Below are positions 21,111 to 33,142 of a stretch of DNA of 64,000 nt, piece after piece. The position numbers and the translations under genes are program-made. The DNA lies in assembly GCA_949987705.1 (NCBI GenBank), contig OX465286.1, positions 20,535,676 through 20,599,675 of the forward strand, in the 5' to 3' direction. The stretch's first letter is position 1, and every line of letters starts with the position of its first letter. The stretch comes from Thereva unica. Its lineage: Eukaryota > Arthropoda > Insecta > Diptera > Therevidae. The notes beneath the pieces are model-generated. The model saw only the letters and a list, made by a program, of their open reading frames with translations. It searched no databases and was not told where the DNA came from.

Positions 21111-21607
21111 GATTCAGCGGATAATTACAATAAAATGTAGGAATGAGTACTGTTTAAGAACACCAATAATTAAAGTTTCTGAAGCGAAAATAGTTAGTTT
21201 GTAAGGTAACACTAAAACTTTAGTTAATTAGCAGCTTAATTCAATTAAAATTTAAAGCAAAGACGGAGCGAAAGTACACACGTCTATTCCTCACTTGCTA
21301 TCAACACTGACATGGCAGCAATGTGTGGCATTTATCGTTGCAAAATGAGGGAGTTGAAGTTAACATCTTTTTGCCTTCTTTCTAAGAATGGATACACCCA
21401 AAATGATGGTTGCTTTCTTAAATTACGCATTTCTTCGAATTCCATCTGCTCTACCAATTCTATTATTTTTAATCAATCAAAATTTGTACAACTCTTTGTT
21501 GTTTTCTCCTTAACTCCATCTTTTCAATCGAAATGTCCGACATAATTTGCCCAGTATAAGCAATAAATCGTTGGTAATAACTGACAGCTACTTTTCAATA
21601 AAGGGTC

Positions 21608-22031
21608 CTTGAAACTTTGAATAGAGAAGATAAGGAACCGAAAATAGCGTACATGTACACGGATTTGAGGGAAGCACTTGGGATCAAGAAATTTTCTCTC
21701 TAGTTCTCCCCCTCCACTTTAACCACAACAACAAAATACATTGAGTTTAACCACAACAACAAAATATATTGTCTAACCTGAACAGAGGCGTAGTGAAATT
21801 TGTTCAGGTTTTGCGAAGGGTCTGCTTCAAACATTTAGCCAAGTGAAGCGTTCTCACCGAGATGGTTGCTGAGAAACGATATCCCTCCCGGTTTTTGAAT
21901 AAATATAACACAGCCACTGTCCGGGTTAGACACAAATACGTAAAGAATCCTATGCATTAGTGTTGCCAAAATGCTTCCCCGTGTTTAATAAATTGCACTT
22001 CCTCGTCTTCTCTATTCAAAGCCTTGGAACT
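21608..22031. mobile_element. MITE with CTTTGAATAGAGAAGA ends
   Basis: Inverted repeats sit at 21609-21637 and about 22003-22031 around the core CTTTGAATAGAGAAGA. The interior of about 420 bp has no ORF but contains a 25 bp direct repeat with ACCACAACAACAAAATA at about 21721 and 21749. No target duplication is obvious. Confidence 0.6.
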
Positions 22032-24789
22032 GGTAGGAGAGTCGAGGGGGCTAGACTTAACTGCAGTGTTGGCAGGTAAGAATCTTTGTGGATTGTGTTT
22101 TTATTTTCTGTTGATTATTTTTATTTTTAATATTTTAGATTTGCCGAGGGGAAATTCAACCATTGCTAACTTTGTCCTCCTTCAGGTTTTGAGCTAGTCA
22201 GTGCATAGGAAGTTTGCTTATTCATTTGATGTTTAAGGAAGGAAGTTTTGTATATTCAAGAATAGGTAAGGTATATACGTTGACGATTTCGTAGAAATTC
22301 TACTGTATTTTAGTGAGTGAAATCTCTTAACTTATCACAACCTATCAACATACAGGAAGGAGTAGGTATTACTACATTAAAAAATCCATTAGAAGATTAA
22401 GCACTCTGTGCGAGGAAGAAATTCGTCTATCAAGAGAATTATGTGATGCTAATTTCAACAATTTAAACATCAATATAATGCTGAGAACATCGATAAACAT
22501 CTTTATCAACAGTATTCAAGTTTTTCTTAATATACAATACGGCACGGGGATATATTATAACCGGCTAAATTACAACATTCGTACATTCTCCCAGCGTAAA
22601 CAAGTTTCTATGCTAAGTAAATTTCCACATATACATTGAAACCAGAGAAATTGTTGTTCTATTTTGTGGATTACCGATTAAATTATCGTTGGTAGAAAGG
22701 CTGAAAAGTTGAGAACTGCAGAAATGTGCCTTGCGTACTATAAGGCTAAAAGTAAAATAAATAGAGCAGCCTTAATTCCCTTCTCTATCTCATTTTTTCT
22801 GTCTTCCTTTTCTTCTTCTTCTATATACATATGTATATTTTCACCTAGCATTTTACATGCCTTCAATGTCAATATTACCATTTATCAATTAGCTTATAGT
22901 TATCACACTTATGTCGCCTTTGCCTGCTGAAAAGGGGGAAGTAACCATATAAACTTCAACGGAGGTGCACGTTCTTTACTCTACCTTTTCCTTTTAGGTC
23001 TGCGTTTTGTTATATTTCATTACAAATTGGAATAATAGATTTCCATCGATATTGAACTACACATTTACGACCTTGAACCTTTCAAATGTAATTTAAAAAG
23101 TGAAAAAAATAATGGAGGTTAAATGAAGATAAAAATTACAAAAAAAAAGTAAAATGCAATTTCAGTATATTTATAGTATATTGACGTATGGTAGTTTTCA
23201 CACGATTTTTTTGGTTAATGGTTTAAGTTTAAGTTAATAAAATCGATACAAAAAACCCATCCCAGAAAGGAATTTTTTATATCAAAAATAACTTGAGTAG
23301 TATTTTGATGTAATTGTTGCTTTAATCGAAATTCGAATTCATCAAAGGAATTGGGCGATACATGTAATTGCAACGTATTCTACAGTTGTCTAACACAACA
23401 AACGCACAAACGCGTGTTTCAGCACCTGAGGCATATATTTAAGAACATAAGTTTCGTACACGTTTATTCGCCAAACAGAAGAGCTCGCCAGATTATGTAA
23501 AAAAAAACAAAAATTTCTCGAATTAATTCAATAGAAACTTAAAGTCTCAGGTATTATGTGAAAATCACCTAGAGGTAATCGCCACTAGGTTGATAACTAT
23601 TATATACAAGGTGTGTTTCATTTTCATTGCAGTACATATGTACGTCGAAGTAGTTAGACCAAAATCAACTTTTTGCGCGTTGCTTAGTGTCAAAAAGTTG
23701 TTTGTGTTTTCAGTCATATTTTAGTGATGTGGGCACTTTGATTGTGTTTTGAGTCGTGTGCTGTTGTTGATGGGGATAGTAAATTTGTTAAATTTCATAA
23801 TTAATGCAAATCTCTATTTTTTCCAAATTGTGGTAATGAAATTAGCAGCTAAAACAAAGACATTCTGTAGGATAGAAAAATAATACAGCTTTTTCAATTT
23901 ATTTCCTATCAAGTCAACTTGTCACTTTGATTTTTAGATTGTGTCAAAGTCGGAACGCGACAGCAGCATCGCAACTATGTGTCAATGAGAAGTCGCCACA
24001 CACCGCGAGGCCAATGTCCGCACAGACATTGCGCGTGCAATGCGCAGGAAGAAACCAAGTTGACCAAGGCAGAGGTGATCACTGCTATGTAGATCAACAT
24101 GGCCACAGCTTAGCGGTGCACACCGGACTTGGGTGAAAGGAGCAGGCAAAGCTGGTCCCAGAACTGAGATGGATCTACATAGGTTGTACATCCGAATAAA
24201 TCAGTCTGTCTGTTGCTCGTTCACATTAAAGCAAACTCAAAAAAACTCCAACTAAAAAGGATTTTACCTCTTCAATAATCTCCTTAGTTAAAGAAAGCAA
24301 AACAAAACTATGAATCATTCATACTTGTGACGCATATTACCATGGTTGATTGATTGTTACGACCATGACCATATCTGATATCACATTTAAAAAGAAAGTT
24401 TTAAATAACAAATTACGAAGTTTTGCAAGTTTCTCACAATTCTCGTAACTGTTGATTCATAATTATGTCAAAACGAAATCTCTATTAATCGTCAGCGTGT
24501 TTTTTTCCATGGAACATTCACTCTCACGCTTAATTAAGTGCATTTCTACTGGGTGGCGTAAAAAGCAGTCAGTTTGTTGGCTGCAATTTTCTTATGAATG
24601 AGAAACTTTGGTTCTTCTTTTGGATTATGTTTTTATTTGATTTCTTAATTCATGTCTTCTTGACGTGTATTTTGTATCTGCTTACTTCACAAAAGTCAAA
24701 GCCATTTGCAAAAATTATAGCATTTTCTGATAGGGTGATGACTTTTGCGCCATCTTTTATAATAATAAAATAAAAATTGCTTTATACCG
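22032..24789. other. Unassigned stretch, possible unique host DNA
   Basis: AT-rich, with no recognisable protein. A more GC-rich island at 23930-24240 ends with AATAAATCAGTCTGTCTG, like a polyadenylation region, and could be part of an LTR or a non-coding exon. I found no matching second copy or target duplication, so it is left open. Confidence 0.4.
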
Positions 24790-25462
24790 GGAACACAATG
24801 CTCACCAAAAGGCCGGGACACACATATCCGCACCGCGAGCGTGTTCAAAAACCTTACTATGGTTAACCATGGTTAACTATGGTAAACTTTTGTCGTTCAA
24901 AAACTCCGTGGTTAACTACAACATAACCACGAGCATAACTTTTTAGCGTTCAAAAACTCCCGTGGTTAACCATGGTGTAGTTAAATTTTAACCATGCTCG
25001 GGAGCATGGTTAGCGATAGTTAAGAAGAAGAAGAATAAAAACAATTTTTTGACATTTGTTTTAATGTTAATAATGAACAAATCAAAGTGGGATTTGTGAG
25101 ATTATTTTAAATAAATAATTATTGGAAATAATTGAGGCAAATAGCCGACACTATTTTATGGAAAAAATTTTAAATTTTCTTTACCACGTAGTTAACCACG
25201 GTGCGTTCAAAAACCTCCATGGTTAAACATAAACTTTCGTGGTTAAGTGAAGTGATGTAGCATAACCACAGCTTACCTCGTGGTTTACTATAGTAAGGTT
25301 TTTGAACGCGCTCCGCGTCCGCACCGTGTCCGCGTAAAAATAAACTCAAGTAATTTGACGCGATGCGGACACGGAAAAGTGGGGGGGCTGACTGGTAAAA
25401 TTGTACTTGTTTACTTTTTGCGGATGCGGTGCGGATATGTGTGTCCTGTCCTATTGTGTTCC
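24790..25462. mobile_element. Outer MITE carrying a nested MITE
   Basis: The ends are inverted. The left GGAACACAAT, then GGGACACACATATCCGCACC, is matched by the right end GGTGCGGATATGTGTGTCC ... ATTGTGTTCC. The inner element 24837-25313 sits within the left subterminal part. No coding sequence is present. The superfamily is not determined. Confidence 0.72.
24837..25313. mobile_element. Inner MITE with repeated subterminal motifs
   Basis: The termini start GAGCGTGTTCAAAAACC on the left and the complement on the right, and CGC occurs on both outer sides (24834-24836 and 25314-25316). The motif GTTCAAAAACyCCnTGGTTAAC recurs inside near 24895, 24950 and 25206. Palindromes built on CCATGGTTAACCATGG are also present. 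Repeated subterminal motifs of this kind usually serve as transposase binding sites. Confidence 0.75.
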
Positions 25463-28320
25463 TGCTATTAAGCTAGCATTAATTCGCAGAAGTATTAAAA
25501 TATTTCTGAATGCATCCATCATATTCACGATTTCCTTTCTATTATATTGAAATCTTTTTGTTTTAGCAATTGAATAAATGAGACCGAGCCTATAAACTAG
25601 GAAATAATTCAGAATGAGCTGTCAAATTTGATGGCAACACAAAACAAGAGAAATATCATGATACCTACATATATAATGCACCTTCATAATATTATTCTAG
25701 AAAGTTAACTAGCCAAATTGTACGGATGTTTAGTCTAATAATAAAACACATAATTATTTAGATACATTAATAAAAAAAATTAACAAAATAACATTTCGAT
25801 ACTACTTAATTGTTTTTATTGGCATATATTTCGTCTTCTAAAATTGGCATTCGTATCTAACCTCTAAAAACGGAATTTAGAGCAAAAGTGTTCTTTGAGA
25901 TTACTGTTATTTTCTGATTTTTTCTGTTCTGGCATCAATTTGACAGCTTACAAATGAGCTACTCTGCTCTGAATTTTTTAAGCAGTTATCGATCACACTT
26001 ACTCTAATGCAGATTTTGGTGTTATGGGAGACCCAGCCATATAAATATAAACTTAACACGGAATGGCTGTAAGTGAGATTGAAGGTACCACAACTCCTGA
26101 TGTGGTTGAGTTCACTGGGCTGATATTGGTCAGGCAGTGCAGGCGTAAATATGTAAGTTAATACGAAAATTTTAAAGTTTCTGGCATAAACTCTATGCCC
26201 CGGGATATTGACTTAGCACGCCACCATTCACTCAAGAAGCTGCTAGATGTAAACAAACCAACCAAGTGAAAAATATAACGATTTGCTTTAATTTTCGCAA
26301 GTTAGCGTCTATTATAAATTAATCCCACTGATAACAAAAATAAATAAACACTTTAAAATGGCTTTTTTTACAATTACTAAACACTTTTCTACAAACTATA
26401 GATTAAAGCCGTAAAAACTGGCACTTTTTGTAATTCAAATCAAACGAACAGATTTCATTTGACAGCTAGGCAAATTGCACGGTATTCAGAAACAAGGTAG
26501 TGTAAAAGACTGTATAGCGTAAACGATATTTTAGTGCTGACGTCACGTGGGGCCCGGTTTTCATATAAAATCGAAGCTGTTGTTGTTGTTTCTACATTAG
26601 GGCTGACGTCTCTAGGCGCCCAATTTTTACGGTATTCGAAGCTGTCGTCTCTTTTACATTACCTTATGCTTCTGTATACCGTCGGCAAATTGTGTCCTTC
26701 TTCCACACTTTGCTGTCCTTTTAAACAAACTACCTTTAGTGTGGTCGTTCATGCACAGGGTTTTTACACGACACAGTCGTTTCGTGTTAGTTTATATTTC
26801 TATGGACCCAGCCAAGAGAAGAAAAAGATAAATGCCGTGCACAAATTTTTGTTTTATGTGACTCCTTTAAGCGCTATGATATATGCTTAGTCATATTACA
26901 CACACTACTGCAATGTAAATCATATAACATCTAATTTTAATCCTTTTTACTTTGACATCATTAAACTAGTTAATTAACTAAATTAACGTAATCATTTTCA
27001 ATCGCGTTCATAATCATAATCATGACACCAATTAGAGAGAAAAATAGCATCAGCTACAAAAATACACAAGCAAAAAAAATCCTTCCCTGGTATAATACTG
27101 AGAGGAAATAGAAGATAAAAAATGTTTTTTTAATTATTATCCCATTATCGCTTCGCACTTTCATATTGGCGGCGGTAATGTAAAAATACACGTTGCAAAA
27201 TCTAATTAACGAGCAAGAAAATGAATCATTTTGATATAAGAAGGTGTGTGCCATCAATGATGATTGATAGGCGAGACTCACTCTCGGCATTCTCCAAGTT
27301 GATAAATTATTAGTTTAATTAATCAATTATTTTTTATTAATAAATATATAATATCATATACAATTTATTGATTTTCCTGCTATAATAATAATGACGAATT
27401 GTGGCGCTACTAATGCCACATAATCAGATTCATTCAATATAGAAATTCTTAACAGATTAAGTAATCGCAGCGTACAGTGCAAAAATTTCAACAATTTTTC
27501 ATAATAAATAGTAATTAAAAAAAATGGAAGGAGAGAGAGAGAGGATAAAATAACATAAAAAAAGTAAAGCAAGATAAAAGTGGAACATGTACAAAATAAG
27601 TATATACATATACTACATGAGTAACACTCGTCATTTTTCTGCTGTCATTGATCAATGCGCGCACCCATAAATAAATGAATTGCCGCATATATGTCTGCAT
27701 ACATAGAAGCTTAAGCTTTAACAGATAAGTAAGAGCACATACGCGGATACATAAAAGAAGATGTGAAAAAAGCGAGAGCTTTCTGAAACAGCAACTGTAG
27801 AAAAAAAATGAAAATGAAAACAAAAACAAAAATAAGATCGACAGGGACCAAGATCGTTTTTTAGGACACCTTACTATATACATACGTTGTTCAGTTGTTC
27901 ACTTCAATTCCTCACACCTTACTTTTTATACGCTATTTCATCAACACCACCATCATCATTATCATCATCATCAAGCAAGTTTCAGTACTGACGATCGACA
28001 CGATCATTTGTAAAACGATCAATGGACTGGACTACTACTATATAACACGACGACTTCTTAACATGGATTTCTTTTAATGATTCAGTAACTCCACAGTAAG
28101 TAATCCGAGTTTCTCTTCTGCTCCATATCAGGTTCTGTTGTAAATATGTATATAAATAGATTTGAAGAAACATAGCGCATTTTCATATATTAAATTTACA
28201 AGAGTATCAGAAAAAAAGATTAATAATAACACGATAATATTTCAGAATCAAACATAGGTGGCAAAAATAGATAAAAAAGCATTAAAATGATTACTCACAA
28301 TGTTTTTATACAATTAACGT
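25463..28320. other. Unassigned AT-rich stretch with small repeats
   Basis: No protein-coding gene was recognised. A diverged tandem pair lies at about 26529-26670, each copy with a GCTGACGTC box and a TCGAAGCTGT box ending in TTTxTACATTA. A GA microsatellite lies at 27531-27541 and a CAT-type microsatellite at 27945-27973. Open frames here are short and lack any family signature. Confidence 0.45.
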
Positions 28321-28329
28321 TTCGAAGGT

Positions 28330-31300
28330 GTGAGAGTGAAAGGTAATGCATCTGGCGCCAAAAGTCATTGTAAGAACCCCTCTAGTTACTCATTTCTTCA
28401 TAGAAGGGGCTATTAAACACCTTCGAGGTTAGGGCTTTTGGCGATCGTGGGGACTCAATCTCCTCCTCATTATAGCCTCACAAAACTCCGCGGTCGTCTG
28501 GTCCCAAGTCCAGGGTGTGAAAGGAGGAGGGTGATCGACCGGCCGGATTGACCAGAATCGGGAAACCGAAGAAACTAGGCAAGAAACCGCATTTTTTAAA
28601 GCCAGCAGCGTATCCGTTGTGAGGACGTCCCGCTCGGACCGCCAGCTAAAAGATCAAAGAAGAAGATGAGATAGCCTCAGAAAACACACAACAAGTGCTC
28701 CGTTGTTACGAGAGCTATTATGCCAAACCAACACCTACAATTAACTATCAGCCCTAATCAGCTTAAAAAAATAAAATTAAGACAGCCATTTGGCCGTCAG
28801 AAGGTCTATTATCCTGTTAAGCTGCCACCTTTTGAGATTTAAGTTTACCGGTTTAAGATTTGTCTATCTGAACGAATCTTTAAGCTTGACGGCCACCCTG
28901 GACATCCAGCTATAAAGAAATAGCCGACCGAATAAATTTTTGATGATCGATCTTACATGTCAGCTGACTAAGCGGCAGACAGGTTCGAGACTAACAAGTG
29001 ATGCGTTTGCCCCTTCTCTGGGACTGGGATCCACACATTAGCGTAACATTCAACATCTTTGATGACACCCTGTGGGATTTAATAGGATAGCTTGACTGTT
29101 CGAAAAATAATGATGTTAGAGCTGTTTGGAGCTCTATTAATTCAAGTCTACCCCATTATCAGGTTTAAAACTGTCCAAGGTCATGTTTCCTCTAAATAGA
29201 GGCCTGTCGTCCTGCCATTCTGACCAGCCATCTGACAATAATCGTCTTTTCGAAGTTCAGAATGGCAGGAATGGTATCCGACAATGCAAGCATTGGCTGC
29301 AGGTTTAATTCTTTGAGATCCGTAATGCCTTCTGGCTTAAAAGAGAATTGGCCTCGCCAGAGACACTTTCTTAAGTACCCAGTAGGAAAAGGGAGCATCC
29401 CAAATGAATAAAGGAGGCCTCCCTTGGGAGTTAGGGAGACCTCCCTCTACGTTCCTTTTATTGCTCCTTTTCCCATAAGCATGTCCGGAAAAAGGAGTAC
29501 TCCATTTGTACTCTCCTGGAGAGTTAAAGTAGAGTTTTCTTTCTATTTGTTCTCTCTTGGATTACTCTTCGTTTGAAACTTCTGGTTTTTAAAAGAGGCA
29601 GATAATTTTTTACTCAGCAGGAGAAAATGCAGCGATATCTCCTTAGGGAGATATATGGGAGATTATAATTTTATAAGCAAATAACAAATAAAAGAAATAA
29701 ATAGTACTTCAACACAAATTATATTCAAATAATTTCTTTTTAACAACAAAATAAAAAAAATCTTCACAAATAAACTAAAACAAAAATATAATTACTTCTT
29801 TCTACTTTATTATTTAGAAGATTTTAATTTATAAGTTCTCCGATAAAATCGGCTTTTGAATATTTTTAACCCTTTTTTAATTTCTTCTTCATACTCTATA
29901 TATCCGAAATTGACATCTTTTACGGCTTCTACAATAAACATACGTAAATGGTTATATATTGTTAGGTAAAAAGGTAAAATAATTACCAAAAAGCATAGTG
30001 TTAAAAATCGTATAATTTTTAATGGCAATTTTATTTTTCTTCCCATCCCAATTTACCATCAATATAATATTTTCTGCAAGTAGTTTTGGAAGGGCGATAG
30101 ATAAAGGGCTTTTACCCAAAAACTGTTTAATGTAAAGTACCTGTAAAATCAGCAGTTAGAAAAATTAAAACAAAAATTAAAAATACGTACTATATCCTCG
30201 TGGGGGGGGGGGGAATTTCTGCATATTCAAATTTACCAATCGTCGGAAATGACGTTTTGAAACCCCTACCACTTTCTTTTCCATTCTTTAAAACAAAAAA
30301 ACTAATCTACGATAATAGTATATAAAACTAAATAACAATAACAAACTTTTCTTACTTACTTTTACAAAAAAAAATGTTGTAATTGCAGGGCACTTCACTT
30401 ATACTTTCCACCAGAACGCACAAACCTAAAATGGCTACTTTACTTGCCAAGCTTTAATATCTAACTCTTAAATGCATTTGGTTTATATGTATAAATTTGT
30501 AATCTCCCGTATACCTCCCTTAAGGAGATCTTGTCCCGTTTCGTACTGGGAGCTCCCTAAAACATCTTATTTAGCTCGCCAGGGAGATTTGCTTGTAAAA
30601 TGCTAATCTCCCATATACCTCCCTCGAGGAGATCTCGCTCCATTTCCTACTGGGTAGGTACTAGGTGAAGCGGATAGAAGCTCAGTAGGGCTTCCAGAGA
30701 CGTAATCCTAAAGGAGCTTTTAATTTCCTTTATACCGAAAACCCTTGGCCAGCAATATATGCATTCGTGACAACGGGCGTCACGTATAGCTAAAACATTA
30801 ACCTCACTTTGAGGCTACATGTTTTTTCTACGACAGATATGGGGATATGTAATTGCCTTGACAGTTAATGTCTCAAACTGGGGTTTTCAGGAGAGCTTTT
30901 GATTCAGGATTATGCCTAGATGTTAAGCTTCCATAGAGAGTAGTATAGCAACAGGGGAGGGGGATTTCGTTAGACCGGACGGAGGAGTCTCTCGATATTT
31001 CTCACTAGCACGTGGATGGCACTCTTTGTTGATCTGCCTGGCCTATATGCAAATTGCAAGCAGTGGAATGGGTTCGTTGTAAGATCTTCCCTCAGATGCT
31101 TGTACAAAACCTTCTTGATAGTTCTCATTGGAAAGAAAGAACGGCGGATCGGTCGATAAGATTTTGCTTCCTTGTATAATCCCGGTTTTTGGAATAAGCA
31201 TCACACCTTAACTTATCTCCAGCTCCTAGGAATATGGGCCAGCGCAGAGCTGAACCGGAATAATGACAGTAGAATTGTGAGGATCTTTTCCAAGCCGCTC

Positions 31301-31600
31301 TGATTGTGAGGCGGGAAGTTCTGGTCTTTTTCAGAAGCCTTGACGAGCTTGATAGGTGCCAATAGCCCATTCAATCTTACCTGTAAGGAAACTCTTTTGT
31401 CTCTGAAGTATGAGGTAGTGAAGATGAAGGTGGGCAGCAACTATCATCGATCCTGCGTTAAGTTCTAAGGCCAGTTACTACAGTTCTGGGTCAGTTACTA
31501 TAGAATATAGGAAATTAGTGCTCATTAGTAGCTCCATGGTATCTTTTGTTATGTCTATAAAGGATCCTTCTGGAGCCTTGATGTTGGCAATGCTCCTTGA
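28330..31600 (-). mobile_element. LOA/R1-group LINE remnant, split by a TIR element
   Basis: On the minus strand from 31600 downwards the translation gives IKWAIGTYQA and AHIPRSWR (pre-RT), then SYRPI, the RT motif FAYRPGRSTKSAIH and NIERLL, later SLEALLSFYPLHLV (the LEALL..PPLHI motif of LOA/R1). After the TIR element at 29379-30655 it continues with SDTIPAILNFEKT (29200-29380) and an RNase H-like piece near 29000. Many stops and shifts are present. The segment 28330-28700 is GC-richer and is probably its 3' end, with a hairpin whose stem is CGAAGGTGT (28323) and its complement (28426). Confidence 0.65.
29379..30655. mobile_element. 1.28 kb TIR element with doubled termini
   Basis: The ends read CCCAGTAGGAAA (29379) and its complement (TTTCCTACTGGG, ending 30655), flanked by TA on each side within a LINE remnant. 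A second, internal pair of the terminal sequence exists. The left internal copy is at 29613-29668, with ATCTCCTTAGGGAGATATA. The right internal copy is near 30495-30555, with CCTCCCTTAAGGAGATC. GGAGAT/ATCTCC palindromes recur. The only ORF (29810-30046, minus, 78 codons) is lysine-rich with one hydrophobic segment and matches no transposase that I know. Confidence 0.68.
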
Positions 31601-32940
31601 GTGATTCAATGGTTCACATTAACAGCAGTCGACATTACGCACATGGTCATCGTAAATTTGATAAATTTATGATGACTCTAAAGAGTCTCTAATACTTTTG
31701 CAAGTGTTTAAAGAATTTTGACAAGTGCAATGCACTTGAGGAATTGGGAATTTATGACGACTGTGCTGTTTTATAATATGCCTACTTGAAACTTTCACGC
31801 ATTGATTACTTAAAAAAAATTAACAAAATAACTCAAACATACCTCACGTTGCCAAAATATAATAAATTTATGCTAAAATGCAAAATGTAGAGTGTATCCA
31901 TATTATGTAATCAAGTACAAATAGGAACAGAACAATGCTCAAATCAGCAGATCAAGCTGCACCTGAAATCAACTAACAAATTTACGCAAATAATGGGTGG
32001 TCGTTTATTGCTTCTAAATATTTGTTTTTTATAGTTTATAGTATCCATTTTGTGGGGACTGCAGCTGCAGGCATTCATTTTCAATGCTAAATCATAAAAT
32101 ATGAAAGATTATTGGATTTTAATTTAGTATAGCTAGCGTGACTGGGTAATCAATTCATTCAGCTTAATATGGGTACGAATTGGTATTTATTTTTATAAAT
32201 GCGAAATAGCTTTGCTACAGCACTACTAATTATCGAAATTGATAGAACGAAATTACAGATTTTCTATTACTAAAATCGGTTGATAGGTTCACTTCCTTTG
32301 TGATTTGAATTACTTAACATTTTCCTTTACATAATTATTGGTTACTTTTGCGTAAACAGATTCGATTTCATAATAATATTCAATCACTGATGACACATTT
32401 CCTACGTACATAATAATCGAAATGTAATTCAAATTAACAGGTTGGGAATTTATTTATACCTCCGAGCACTGACATATAGAACTGGACTGCTTAATAAAAG
32501 CAAAATCTCATACAAAAATTAAACAAAAAACTATTCTTGTCTCCCTCCCACGTTAAATTCCTATGATCGATTTTAAAATAAAAAACAGCTTCTGATGACA
32601 TTATTGAAAGATCTAACCTCATTTGACAAGCAAACGGCAATCTATTTTGACAGTATTGAGCTACATTTTAGCTAAGCCAAAAATCAGAAATAATTTAGCA
32701 AACGGTGCTAAAAAAATTGCTGTCTATGCCGTTGTTAACTTGCCTTGCTCAGTTAAATTAACTTGGTCTTAAACGCGCCCATTTATGCACGATGTTTTTG
32801 TTGATAGTTGACTTTTTCCGGCGTCTGCTTTTGGGACTGCCATAGAAGTGGCGGATGTGCCGCCATAAGGGCAATAATACTGTGATGATTTGTGCGCTAT
32901 CTATTAGAAGTTTGAACAAACTGTTATTTGTAACAGTTTA
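31601..32940. other. Unassigned stretch with a hAT-like MITE scrap
   Basis: It contains only the MITE piece listed at 32467-32566. The remainder is AT-rich without a recognisable gene. Confidence 0.45.
32467..32566. mobile_element. Truncated hAT-like MITE copy
   Basis: It begins CACTGACATATAG and follows the left 100 bp of the complete copy at 42266-42712 (shared CGTTAAATTCCTATGA), then breaks off. The right half and right terminus are absent. Confidence 0.75.
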
Positions 32941-32989
32941 GTTAGAATTTGTACGACTATCGACTTCATCTACGAAATAGACTTCAAAA

Positions 32990-33142
32990 GTCAGGAGAAA
33001 CTTTGTAGCAACTATGCTAGTGCATTTGGCATATCCTAGTTTCGGGAAAAATTACATCAACAAGGTAGCAAGAGAGGCTCTTCTTAACTTATTTGCCGAC
33101 CGGGACCTGAAACAGGCAGCCAGAATAGTCGGAGAGAAGTCT
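32990..33142 (+). pseudogene. Gypsy gag fragment
   Basis: The start of the 458-codon frame at 33014 reads MLVHLAYPSFGKNYIN, AREALLNLFADRDLKQAARI and GEKSIA. This resembles the capsid-like region of gypsy gag (…LAYP…FxxGLxDxxLK…). The frame then continues into LINE reverse transcriptase, so the ORF is a chimera. The upstream part is degraded. Confidence 0.6.

Larger units (their letters stand above)
13874..21305 (-). mobile_element. LINE-A, nearly full-length, split by LINE-B
   Basis: A minus-strand non-LTR retrotransposon of the jockey/CR1 superfamily. It runs from a short leader (about 21110-21305), through ORF1 (21110-20274) and the start of ORF2 (19979-19726), to the rest of ORF2 (16471-13874). 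LINE-B (16472-19725) is inserted in the endonuclease part of ORF2 with target duplication AGTCT at 16467-16471 and 19726-19730. Without the insert the ORF2 frame is continuous. The 3' UTR end is not defined. Confidence 0.88.

Noticed and set aside
23927..24136. 69-codon frame in a GC-richer island, considered as a gene or LTR
   Set aside because: Frames on both strands are equally open, no family motif, no splice context, and no second copy or duplication to support an LTR.
26534..26890. 118-codon plus-strand frame
   Set aside because: Spans the tandem CRE-like repeat and T-rich DNA. Low complexity, no recognised motifs.
29810..30046. 78-codon minus-strand frame proposed as transposase of the 29379-30655 element
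   Set aside because: No DDE or other transposase motif. A lysine/isoleucine-rich product with one hydrophobic stretch is expected by chance in such AT-rich DNA.
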